Below are positions 47,848-58,276 of a DNA stretch of 64,000 bases, in pieces. Position numbers and translations under genes: made by a program. Under the pieces are notes generated by a model that ran no database searches, was not told the DNA's origin, and saw nothing but the letters and a program-made list of their open reading frames with translations. This DNA comes from Magnaporthiopsis rhizophila (Eukaryota; Ascomycota; Sordariomycetes; Magnaporthales; Magnaporthaceae): positions 248,001 through 312,000 of the forward strand of contig PYSS01000016.1 of NCBI GenBank assembly GCA_003049465.1, in the 5' to 3' direction. Every line of letters starts with the position of its first letter. Position 1 is the first letter of the stretch.

Positions 47848-49070
47848 CGGCAGCCCCATGCTGTTCATGGCCGCCAATACTGCCCAAAGCAATGCGCTGG
47901 TGTATCGTTCCGCCGAGCCATGCGCTTTCATACATCCCCCAGCCGCGTCCATCATACTCTCTTCCTTTATTCCTACATTCTACTTTTGTTTACTTTGTTT
48001 GAATCCCTTCTAACCTCCCTTTCTCCCCGAACGTCTAATGAGACATCTCTTCTGGAAGTTCAACAATGGGTCGCATGGGTTAGAGAAGGGGCATGATATG
48101 GGGTTTCGGCATGGCTCGCTATTATCAGCATAGATTGTTTTCGACTTTTCTTGGATTGGTTCTTTTTGCATAATACACTGCGGGAGACCGGGAGCCTTTG
48201 CAGGCATGTCTTTTTTTGGAGAATTTTTTTTTTTTTTTTTTTGATATTTTTTTAGTACTCCTCTACCCCACTTCGGTTTCCTGTTTCGCTATCACGATGG
48301 CGTTCTCGCGGGCATGGCAATGCTTTTTGGTTCGAATGCTCGCTGGCCTCGCTCGGCCATGCTTGGTTTCCTGCATTTAAAGCCTCACTTCTTCCTAGTA
48401 CTTTTTTTTTCTAGTCTCGGATTTCTTTTTTTTATTATTATTATTATTATTATTACTATTATTTTCTTGGTTTTTTTTTGTCCACAACAGAACAAGAACA
48501 GCACTCATGCAAAGGTGGCTGATTGACTGAACAGCGAAATGGCAGGAAGGGCAGATGGGAGCGTGTGGTCTTTTGGCTTTTTTGGATTTACCTGCCGACA
48601 CATGAAGAATTGGGACAAGGCGTACGTAGTGGGTGCATAAATTATTTGGTTAGGTCTCGGAATTGGAAATACTCGGTAGCTTTTGTGTCTATTCCTCGTG
48701 TCTTGCTGTCAGGTTGCCTGCCTCGTGGTGGCTGTTGTCACTTGGATGCCGTTCGTTGGAATCGCCGACTACCCGACCAGTTAGGGAGGGATGCCATTAT
48801 AGTGATGAGAAAGAAACGTCACTTCGCGGCATTTCGGGACCAAATGTTGTCGCATGTGGTACTGCGCCTTGGAGGCTGCCCTACTACGACGCCTTCCCTC
48901 GCTCGATCGTATCCGGTATAAAGTTTTAGGCGCTCTTCCTCGTCCGCTGCCCGTCCCGATGACCTCAACCTGAGGTGTGCTACATGCTCCATCTCAAGAT
49001 ATCACGATAGGCAGGCGGTGGTGGTAGTGCAAACATGTCATATTCATTTCTACCTTGACTAGGGATATCG
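47848..49070. other. Convergent 3' intergenic region
   Basis: 3' sides of the phosphatase (+) and a methyltransferase (-). It holds T tracts near 48225-48242 and an ATT microsatellite. No gene seen. Confidence 0.5.
48433..48462. repeat. (ATT)n microsatellite
   Basis: About nine ATT units, with one ACT variant, in a T-rich 3' region. Confidence 0.85.
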
Positions 49071-49922
49071 TCACTCATCGCCGTCGTCGTCGTCGTCGCC
49101 TGCTTCTTCGCCATTGTTACTATCCGCCTCCTTGTCCACCACCACCTCCGCACCATCGTCCCTCCGCGGCCTAGCGGCGCGAAACAGCAGCGTCATGCCG
49201 ACCAGCCAAGTCTCTACCTCGGCAAACTCCCTGTTGAGAGCGGCCTCGAACCCTTCGCGATCATCGTGCAGGTTATTGAACAGACCCCGGCGATTGTACA
49301 GGCGCACGTACCAGCGGCTCAGCCAGCCCGTGGCGGCGCGCTCGCCCAGCACGGTGCAGCCGTACAGCACGCCGCGGTCTGGCTCGAGCAGGGCCTTGTA
49401 CGTCCTCAGGGCCACCAGCTTTGCGGGCCAGCCGGGGATGCAGTGGAAGAGGTTGAACATGCTGATGCTGTCGTAGTACTGGCTCTGGTTTTCTTCTTCT
49501 TCTTCTTCTTCCTCAGAACTGCTTCCCCGGACGACCTGCAACGCCGACGGCAGGGGGGCGGTAACGTCGGCCTCGACGGTGCGAACCTCGGTGCTGGGCC
49601 CCGTGGCGGCGCGGACGCGGGCGGCGGCGGCGGCGAGCGGGTGCGGGTTGATGTCGAGCAGCGTCAAGTGCTGGGCGGCGGTGCGGCGGAAGACGCGGGC
49701 CAGGGCCGTGGCGGGCAGGTAGCCCGTGGCGACGCCGACGTCGAGGTGGCGGCGCGACATGCCCTCGGCGAAGAAGGGGAGGATCACCTCGTCTGTGGGG
49801 CAGCCCCACATGTAGCGCATATTGAAGCGCAGCACCAGGTAGTCGTAGACGATGGAGAGGAAGGACGGCGTGTACACGGACTTGTAGACGCCGTCCCGCG
49901 AGGGGACTGAGAGGGCCGTCAT
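49071..49922 (-). CDS. Class I SAM-dependent methyltransferase
   Basis: A single exon of 283 residues. The ATG follows an AG-rich leader. The SAM-binding motif I is HLDVGVATGYLP (60-70), in place of the common GxGxG, followed by the acidic loop LLDINPHPL (motif II) and VEADVTAPLP (motif III). FNLFHCIPG lies at the motif IV position, then a segment of the type LVALRTYKALLEPDRGVLYGCTVLG. This pattern belongs to small fungal methyltransferases often found in polyketide or siderophore-like loci. A Glu run (~142-151) encoded by a GAA repeat, and an Asp/Glu-rich C-terminus, add acidic low-complexity sequence. It lies 3 kb from the LaeA-like gene and 8 kb from the PKS. The altered glycine motif is unusual but keeps D and two Gly. 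Substrate unknown; O- or C-methylation of a metabolite is a guess. Confidence 0.85.
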   Translation of the reverse strand: MTALSVPSRDGVYKSVYTPSFLSIVYDYLVLRFNMRYMWGCPTDEVILPFFAEGMSRRHLDVGVATGYLPATALARVFRRTAAQHLTLLDINPHPLAAAAARVRAATGPSTEVRTVEADVTAPLPSALQVVRGSSSEEEEEEEENQSQYYDSISMFNLFHCIPGWPAKLVALRTYKALLEPDRGVLYGCTVLGERAATGWLSRWYVRLYNRRGLFNNLHDDREGFEAALNREFAEVETWLVGMTLLFRAARPRRDDGAEVVVDKEADSNNGEEAGDDDDDGDE

Positions 49923-52095
49923 GGCTGGTGTGGAGTTTAGGGTTTGGAGAGGGCAGGGTAGACGGGGAGAAAGGGAGGGAGACAGGGAGAGAGAAGAGAG
50001 ACAGGCAGAGAGACAGGGAGAGAGACAGGGAGAAAGAGAGAGGGAGAGAGGAGAGACGGGATGGGATGTGGGAGACGGAGGAGGGTGGAAGGCTTGCTGC
50101 TCCCGTCTTGCTGCTACTTGCTGCCGCTGCTGCTGCCGCTGCTTCTTTGGCGGTCAGGATCCCATGATGAATGGCCAGACCGCCGCCACTGCCGTTGGTA
50201 TTCGGAGGAGACACGGGGCTGGCTGGCTGGCCCCTGAACACGAAGGGGAGACGATAAAAAAAAAAAAAGATGAACCGATTCCTGACGCACACACGACTGT
50301 TGGAAACAACAGCCAACCTATCAGCCTACCCGGTCAAGACCCAACCGGGCCCCACGGACGGCCAGCCCGGCCAAGGGCGCCTCTCATGTTTGGCGACGGA
50401 CCCGAAAGGGCAAACAAAGCACTAGCCTCTGGCTTCGGCGGCAGCGGGCATGAATGACAGCTCAGACCCACTATGTTATGCGGTCAATAACGGAGAAGGA
50501 AAGAAGAAGAAAAGACACAAGGCCCGAGCAGATGCATTTGTTTTCCTTGGCAAAAAAAAGAAAAGACAAAAAAAAAAAAAAAAAGACCCCACAAGCTGTC
50601 AAACTGGGGTCAGAGGGGCGAGTCCTGGTGGTGGAGCAATAGAGAAAAAAAGAACTGGTCATGCCGTGTGACAGAGAGGTGGGGGAAGCCATCACCGACA
50701 GCGCGGCACGAGGGCTTCCGCGGGGTTTGGGGGACTTCCTCAGATACATGGCTGTTTTTGTTTTTCCCATCACACTGGTTTCTATTATTTTCCCCGACTC
50801 CACGTGGACGTTGCCGTGTCTCCAATTTTTCCCGAATGGAAGGTTCTCTCGGGCGTGCCGAAGGATTTTGGCTTTTTGGTGCCTGAGTTTACATGAATAG
50901 AATGCCCTCCTTGCTTTGCCGCAGTTCAAAGTCAACCAGGCGCATGGGGAGTCGTCGATGCCCGGCCGCTTGTGATTGACCTCCCACGATCCCGAGGAAA
51001 GACCGTCATGGGGGCAGCACCGAGTGAATTGTCGGCTATTTCCTCCGCTGTTAATCCTGGAAATGAGGGGCTCACGTATACCCTGTCTTTGCCTCTTTTT
51101 GGCGCCTGGGTTAGGTGGAGATCAGAACCGTCCCCGCTTCGGCATACGACAATCCTGACAAGCGGAAACGATGACAACAGCCGAAACTTGCTTGGTGTTG
51201 TTGTGCAAGAAAGGCGGTGGTACCCTTCCGCTGGAACGGAAGGTGGGCAAGAAAAAAGTGTCATTCAGCCAAGGACCGGACCGACTAGGGGAACGTAGCG
51301 GGACGACCCCCAGCCAATCTGGCGTCTGAATTCCCCCTTTTATCTTGTCTCATGCAATGTCCTTTCGGTGGTGTTGGATGCAAGGGTTGGGTATGCGCTG
51401 GCTGGTGAGTGGACCGGGATTTTGATTCTCAAGCGTGGTCTTTGTCCGCCCATTCAACGTGGCCGTATGCAATGCAGGTCAACAAAAGGGTCGCATACAG
51501 TATGCACAGCGCACGGTGTATGCAAAAGGCTGGGTGTTGTCGGTCTAGGAATTATTGGTTCGGGGCTCTTTGGTTTGTTCAGCCGAATTCGACACCACCG
51601 CCGCCACCAACAAGCGAATACCTGGTACTTTGCTAGAAAAAACGCCAATGATCCACCTCGCATAGAGGCATAGAGCGCTTCCATGACGCCAACACTGAAA
51701 GGAGAAAGATGCCGTCCCGGTAATACTTACCCGCTAGACAGAAAACGGGAAAAACAGGGAAACAATGCATGAGGCTACAGCAATGTCGGCGGTGGACTCA
51801 TGCAAGGCGTTCAGCCCATAGAGCCCGACCGACCAACCGACCCAGAGAAAGACGAGGTCCGAACGTCCCAACATCTTGGCGACAGCTATCTGTTGCGCTT
51901 TTTTTTTTGTCACTCCCTCCCCTTTCGGGCCAAATGCCGACCTTGCCCCGTGTGTCTTATGAGTGTAGGGATTCTATCTTTGAAGACGCCAACGACCCTC
52001 CCACGAGGGGTTTCTGGCCGTATACGGTAAACCTGATTCGGCCACGTCAGCTGGCTTGTTCGTTTTGTGGCGTCCGGGCTGCTGCAGTAGAAATC

Positions 52096-52143
<48 letters not shown>

Positions 52144-52145
52144 AC
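49923..52145. other. 2.2-kb intergenic region
   Basis: The left ~150 bases are a purine-rich GGGAGA/GAGACAGG repeat-like leader of the methyltransferase gene. Further right there is a short A tract (50567-50583), a hairpin with 7-bp arms (CCTTCCG...CGGAAGG, about 51230-51250) and the 42-nt A tract next to the LaeA-like gene. No gene seen. Confidence 0.5.
52099..52140. repeat. Poly(A) tract, 42 nt
   Basis: A run of A on the plus strand directly beside the 3' end of the LaeA-like gene. Read in that gene's direction it is a T tract five bases after the sequence CTGTAAGTCTC. Confidence 0.95.
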
Positions 52146-54148
52146 TTACAGGGTCATGTACGAGTGCTTCCGCGTGTCGACAATCTCCTTCTTGACCTCG
52201 TCCAGCAGTAGGTCCAGCGCCGTCTGGGACCAGCCCAGGGCGTGGAAGATGGGCACCGACACGGGGTCGAGCACCATCATCCAGCACCGCACCATGCGGT
52301 TCCCGATGCGCTGCATGCGCCTGCCCGGGTAGCAGGCGTTGTTGGGCGCCGCGTTCTTGACCTCGGCCACGTTCGCGAAGCCCGCGTCGAGCAGCCGCTC
52401 CTTGTACCGGAGCGGGTAGTAGACGGAGCTGCCCAGGCGCTGTATCCCCTGGCGCAGCAGCCGGTTCCAGCGCATGAAGGCGCCGCCCTCGCACGACCGG
52501 TCGGGCGTCTCGATGACCACCACCCACTCGGTGAACTCGGCCCACCCGCCCGGGTTGAGGTGCGTGTAGACCGACTGGATCAGGTCGTCTACTTGCGGCA
52601 GGTCGCCCATCATGCGCACGTGGATCAGGTCGAACCCGCTCCCTTGCTCGTCGCCCTCGGGGAATATGCCGCCCCAGTCCTTGGTCACATCCATCATCAT
52701 GAACTCGCAGTTGCGCGGTATCGCCGTGCGCGGCCGCACCGGCTCGATGTCCACTCCGATCACGGTCGCGTGTGGGTTTAGCTTGGCTGTTGGCAGACGG
52801 ACATGCAGCAGCAGCAAGCCCGCCACATGTTAGCAAAAAAGATCCATCCGGTGGTAGGCGAAGCAAGCGAGTGGGTGGGTGGATGTGGAAGACGCCGAAA
52901 AGAAACTTGCCATAATCCTATCGCCGAAGATCCCGGTTGTTAGCCATGTCCTTGACGCTAGCGCATGGAGATGGGACACATCCGATGGATGAAATGGATG
53001 TATGGATGGATGGGGAAGGTCAAAAAGACGTACTACTGCCCAACACCCTGGCCCCGTGCCCACGTCGAGCACTCTCCTCGGCTGGAGTGTGGGTGCCAGG
53101 TGTAGTTTGTCCTCAAAAAGTTCGAAAAAGAGCTTGTGCTGGGTCTCTGAAGTTCGGTACCGCTGTTAGCTATGTCCCCCCGGGTGTCCACGTTTTGCAG
53201 GCGGAGACTTACCATTTCGGTCGTCTTCCTTCTGCACTCGAGGTTCGGCGACGATCAAGTCGGTAGATAGTCGTCAGCCACTGGGTCTTTGGGAGAAAGA
53301 TTTCCGTCTCTCTTTCTTTCTGCATTGGAGAGGAGGGTGCTAGGTGTGTTGATATCCACACGTCACATGTGGGTATTGCCTACCTCATCAGAGGGAAAGT
53401 AGCCATATCTTGCTGTAGCAACCGGGACAAGCCAAGGTCAGCCAGGACCAAAGAAAAATAGAAAGTAAAAACGAAAAATGATGTTGGGGCACCAACGCTC
53501 ATAGTTCTTGCCAAACCTCTTGGCGACATATCGAAAGAACCTCTTGGTGGAGGAGATGGACTGTTTCTTCGCAGTCGGTCTATCCGGTGGGGCACGAGGC
53601 AAGGAGAGAAGGGAGAGGGCCATGAGTGTCAGCGGGGTCAGGTCCGTCTAGACATGGGCCGACACTGGGTACGGTAGGGTAGGTAGGTGTAGGAAGTCCC
53701 AGGTGCGGCTTTAACCTACTGGCCCAGAGAGCTCGACCCTGGCGGCGCCTCGTCTGATTCGTCCGAATCCACCTTTGGCCAGTAGTCCGGGGGCTGTTAT
53801 CGGTTGCTGTTAGCATGTTGAGTAGACGTGGGGGAGAAAGGGAAAAGACAAGGGAGAAGCGCAAGCGAGAACGAAAAAGGAACAGAGACTTACCGCCTGG
53901 ATGGAAGAGCCGGACGAGTTGCAGGTGCGGTGGGCGGTAGAGCCGGCGTCGCGGCTCAGGTCGCTCGACGTGGTGCGCCCCCCACCGCGCGGGGCGAGGC
54001 CATGGTGGCTGTTGTGGTGGCCGTCGCCGGAAGAGGCGGTGTGGAAGGACGCCGCGGCCACCGACGATTCCGAGTGTGACGTCCTCTCCCTCTCGCGGCG
54101 GTGCGGGTAGGACGACAGTGAGTTTTGCGAGCTGGCACGTACCTCCAT
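52146..54148 (-). CDS. LaeA/UMTA-like SAM methyltransferase with microexons
   Basis: Eight exons rebuild a 406-residue protein: 54148-53894, 53793-53720, 53579-53497, 53412-53384, 53231-53213, 53146-53034, 52917-52911, 52786-52146. All phases fit and the total is divisible by three. The N-terminus is Ser/His-rich and acidic (VDSDESDEAPP). The family core follows: YVAKRFGKNYE, RYGYFPSDE, KEDDRNETQHKLFFELF, HLAP, SAM motif I LDVGTGPGCWAVDYA (180-194), VIGVDIEPVRP, FDLIHVRMMGDLP, LNPGGWAEFTEW and a C-terminal helical cap. This is the arrangement of fungal TAM/UMTA proteins, whose best-known member LaeA controls secondary metabolism in the nucleus; most paralogues have no known substrate. The gene is divergent from the PKS. 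Intron 7 has a GC donor (GCAAGT), exon 7 is 7 nt, and the stop overlaps a donor-like GTAAGT, so the C-terminus is uncertain. Confidence 0.85.
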
Positions 54149-54205
54149 CAATGCAGGCCGCCAGGTTGGCGGTGGTTGCAGAGTGTCGACCAGATGTAGA
54201 GAGCA

Positions 54206-54292
54206 CAAGAAAGAAAAAAAAAAAAAAAAAAAAAAAAAGAAGAAGAAGAAGAAGAAGAAGAAGAAGAAGAAGAACAAAAAAAAAAAAAAAAA
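54206..54292. repeat. Compound poly(A)-(AGA)n-poly(A) repeat
   Basis: About 26 A's, then about eleven AGA units, then about 17 A's, just upstream of the LaeA-like start codon (64 bases from it at the near edge). It may influence promoter nucleosome placement. Confidence 0.9.
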
Positions 54293-54565
54293 GACGGCTA
54301 GGAGACCGGGTGCGGGTAGGAGCGTGCCGATCTGCTGGATATTTTGGTCTGGATACGCCTACCAAGTTTCCTGGCCCCTTGCTCGGTTTTTTTTTTCTTT
54401 GTTCCCCTCCCGTTCCCGTCCCGAATCAACCAACGTCTGGTTCTTTTCGTCCCCGATTTCAGGAAAGTGGTGCGCTTCGGCGGTGCGAGAAAGAAGCGCT
54501 CTCGCTTGCCTTTGCCCCGGCGGCCACCACAAAAAAAAAAAAAAAAGTCGTCTGAGGGCGGTTTC

Positions 54566-54566
<1 letters not shown>

Positions 54567-54597
<31 letters not shown>
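54567..54597. repeat. Poly(T) tract, 31 nt
   Basis: An uninterrupted run of T, preceded at 54531-54546 by a shorter A run. Together they could form a weak A/T hairpin. Confidence 0.9.
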
Positions 54598-57500
54598 CCT
54601 TTCAGTTGGGGACACAACGCGAAACGTAGCGTTTGTTTCCTCTCGGTTGCGTGGTACGTATGTTAAGGGGAAGAAGCACCAGAAATGGAGGCTTCGGGCA
54701 CCATTTGACTTGTCCGGGACACCCATCCTAGGTGTACTCCCATGACTTGCCCTGGCCATGCCCTGGGCCCCTTTTTTCAGCTTGCCTGGGTTGTCCGTTG
54801 CAATTTTTTTCCCTTTCTTTTTTCCCTTGCTGGGCTCCAAGGTTGCCTGGCTTTTTTTTTTCTTAGCTGACTCCCTGTTGTTTTTGACCCCTTGCCCCCC
54901 CTTTTCTTTTACACCCTTGCCGCCCTTGAAAGGGTTTCTTTGCGTTTGCTTGATATGTTCTCAGGGGACCCCTGGCCCGCGGCACGTCTCCGCCGCTGGC
55001 CCTTGTTCCAGGCTTGTCCCTGCCAGGGGACATTGTTGCACGGACTCCCGAAGGAACCGTCGCTGCCTGCCAGGTTTTTTTGTTTTTTTTTTTTTGTTCT
55101 GTTCCGGGTCGGTTGGTGTCGTTGCCGTTAGGTGGAGAGCCGTTACGTTAACGTTACGTTGACGCCTAAAGCAATGCCAGCCGGCTCAACATCGGGTAGC
55201 ACAAAAGTCGGTGGGCAGGCATTATCGCAAACCGCCTACGCCCGAGATAATCAAAATTGCACACAAACATTAATCGATGCAAATGGCCCAGCCCAACCCA
55301 CTGTCCAGGGCCGATCCGGCTTGTTTCGGGGGCTGGCCATGGATGACCCCTGGGCGAAGATTGGACGGCCAAACCGGGAACCAGATTTCAAAGATTGAGT
55401 TTGCCCTGACATTTCATCGTGGCATTTGTCGATGCTTTTGGCTTAGCCATGTCTTGCCCTCCTCTCCATCCGGCGGGAGCGGCCGCCTGGGTCTGGTGTT
55501 TCCCTGGCGCCAAATCCAAGGCTGGCCAAGCCTTCTGGACCAGCACGACTCGGCCGCGACCTGCACGCCAGAAACAAACGGCAAACGAACCAAGGGGGCC
55601 TGTGAGGTGAGCTCGAGTCAGGCGCTCACCGTGGTCTGGGCGGCAACTGCGCGAGGTTTTCTTGTGCTTCAGCTTCAGGCACTAGACACATTCGAGAAAG
55701 AACCACAGTTCCGGTCGTTTCGCTGGCGTTTGCATGGCTGCAAGGAATCCGAATGCCTGCAGTGCCTGCCCTGCCACCTGCCACGTCCTCCGACAGGGCA
55801 CGTGCTGCTGCGTCCCGACTGCTTGGTAACATTACCACATTGCATTACATTATCGCTGTAATGCGTGCCACGGCCTCATCCAATTGCGTGTACGCGCGTC
55901 TTGACAGGCCGTTGCTCTCTTGCCTTGTTGGGATCGTGGCGTTTTCCGTCCACGCGTCCGTTTGGGAAGGAGGTACGGGAGGCCAACCTTGGAACACAGC
56001 CCAAGTCTCCTTGCAATGTTCCAGCTCCTCTTTTTGCTTCTCATCTTAGTTGCCTCTGCTATAATCAGGTGATATGTGCGTAGCCGTGTCTCCTTTATTG
56101 GACTCTAATACATACCCACAAGCACAGCGCTGTGCAGAGTCCCCTATATGCGCACCCTTGGCGCGCACCTTCTTCCTTCAGCCTGCACGTCGCCTGAAGC
56201 AGAACCACCAGAGCGGGGCCGCCCCGCCGATCGTCGTTCACCATTGGTTGTCGCGGCTTTCCCCACTGGTCAAGCTGGAGCAATTGGATCATTTCTATTC
56301 TTTTCCCCTTCGGCTAGGTTGATTCTCTTCCTGCCTGTTGGCGCCCCTAGCTCGAGCCTAGCAATACCACGGCCATGCATCCCGATGCCAACGTCACGGA
56401 AACGACATGCATTTGGAAACGCCATGGATTTAGAAACCACGCCATGGATTCCATGTCATGTCCGTAGCCGACCCACTGCGCGGGATGTCCGCCAACAACG
56501 ACGTCCGCCCACTGACCTGTCTCCCCCACCCAGCTTGCTTTATCTGACCGACTCTCCATGGCCTCGTGCCGTGCCCACCTGCGGCTGAGGCGCGTGCCTA
56601 TCACAGCGCGGCACAGGCTGCTGCTGCCGGCAGCAAATGGCTCTTGGCCTGCACTTGGTGGTGTTGGTGTCGCCGGTAGCCTGGTCATCCGGCTTACTCT
56701 GTTTGTCAATCCCGAGTCTCAGCTCGACCCTCGGCCGGCGTCGAACTCGACCCTCACGTCACTAGCATGGCCCCCCGACTCCGAGGCCACGTCCCTCGAC
56801 CATGTCTTGGCCGCCCGACGAGCGACCCTCCGCGCCAGGTGTCCGCATCCTCACTCCACCTTGGTGATACACATGTAAGAGAGACGACGCTCTTCTTCCC
56901 TCGTTACATCAAGTACCAGATGCGGCGTCGTCTATCCAACACATCTTTCCTGATCAACATGCACATGGCTAGCGCGGCGGCTGTGCCACTCCGCCGCATA
57001 CCGCCCTCTGCACGGACGGCTGCGTCCATGCTATACAGTGCGCCTGCTTTTTGTGGAGACCCGTGAGGGTGGGTTCTCTGCTCCACGCGTATCCAAATCT
57101 GCGGATCGCATCGGACAAGTCTCCCAGTCAGGCCGAAAAGCGTCTGCCACCGAATGCTTCTCCCACCCAATGCCGCCTCCCAGACCAGCCTCCTGGCCCC
57201 CTGGCCCCCCCTGGCCCCCTCGTCCTGGGGGCTCTTCATCTGGCTGACCGGGATCTGCCCCGCAGTGCCGTAATGGTTCGCCGGGGCTTGACATCGGCAT
57301 GTGGGGGAAAAAAAGTCGCTCTGTCCCTCTCGTGTCTGCTGCCGCCCGCACGCGCTGGGTATAGGTGTTCGGAACTTATTGCTTTCGCGACATGGATGAT
57401 GGCGCACTTGTGGGACCGGTGGACTCGACCGACTTGTGCTCGATCTGGTCTCCAATGATATCCAAGAGGGGCTGCATGCATCATCAACGCCGGCCCAACA

Positions 57501-58276
57501 ACTGCACCGGCGCAGGAGTGTGGCTGCCTCCTCCCTGGGCCATGATGCAGCACCGGCCCACCTGCTGCTGGTCTGTATGCCCACCTCTAGACAGCCGTCT
57601 AGCGCGCGGTGTGCTGGCATCCATAGTCGCCTTCCCCTCTTCTGGCCGTCCCTGCCGCGCCATGGCCCATCACCATTGGGCCCTCGCACGGCCGAGAGGC
57701 GTCGGGAAACCTGACCGTCGGCAACGCCACCAGGATATTCGGGCGTCGACACAAGGCTCCTGCTGCCGTGTCGGGCCTTTCGAGAGGAGCTGTGAGCGGA
57801 TTGCCTCAGTGGGCCAAATGGGGTCCTCGGGAACGTAATCGTATGTTTCCATATTCATCTTTTGGCTTGTTGGACCTGCTCGTTCTCGACTTAAGCCGTC
57901 CGCCTTCGAATATTAAAAGGAACAAAATCCCGTGGATGTCGTCACCAGAGTAGCGACCCCAGACGTCACTCTCACATGAAGCAGGCCTGACCCTACCTTG
58001 CCATCCACCCGCCCCCCTTTTCCCATTTTACCACGGTTCGCCCCTTTCGTGGCATCCCGGCCCAAATTAGTCGTGGCTGCGTCTCATCGTTGAAAGCAAC
58101 CACACTCTCCCACCTTGACTGTCGTTCGTCAGGCGTCGCAGCAAGTCGTGGAAAATCCAACAGCCGGTCAAAGGTTAACGACATATTGCGCTTGGGTCTT
58201 CCCCTGCGCAGCGAGCAACGCACCCGTCCCCGACGGCCGGGAGAGCGCGCCCGCGCTTACATCCACGGGACAAAAA

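Larger units (their letters stand above)
54149..58276. other. 4.1-kb divergent region between LaeA-like gene and PKS
   Basis: It starts with a compound A/GAA repeat and T tracts; the rest is mixed, fairly GC-rich sequence with C-rich runs near 57180-57240. No gene with family resemblance was seen. A minus-strand open frame at 56904-57752 has random-looking composition. The right end includes the PKS promoter; I found no clear TATA box. Confidence 0.5.

Noticed and set aside
48523..48929. Plus-strand open frames downstream of the phosphatase
   Set aside because: They lie in a T-rich 3' region, overlap each other and lack any protein-like pattern.
55277..55861. Open frame of 194 codons on the plus strand
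   Set aside because: No family resemblance, and overlapping equally long frames in other phases suggest chance.
56904..57752. Open frame of 282 codons on the minus strand between the LaeA-like gene and the PKS
   Set aside because: Random-looking composition, no motif, and no splice partners. Probably chance.
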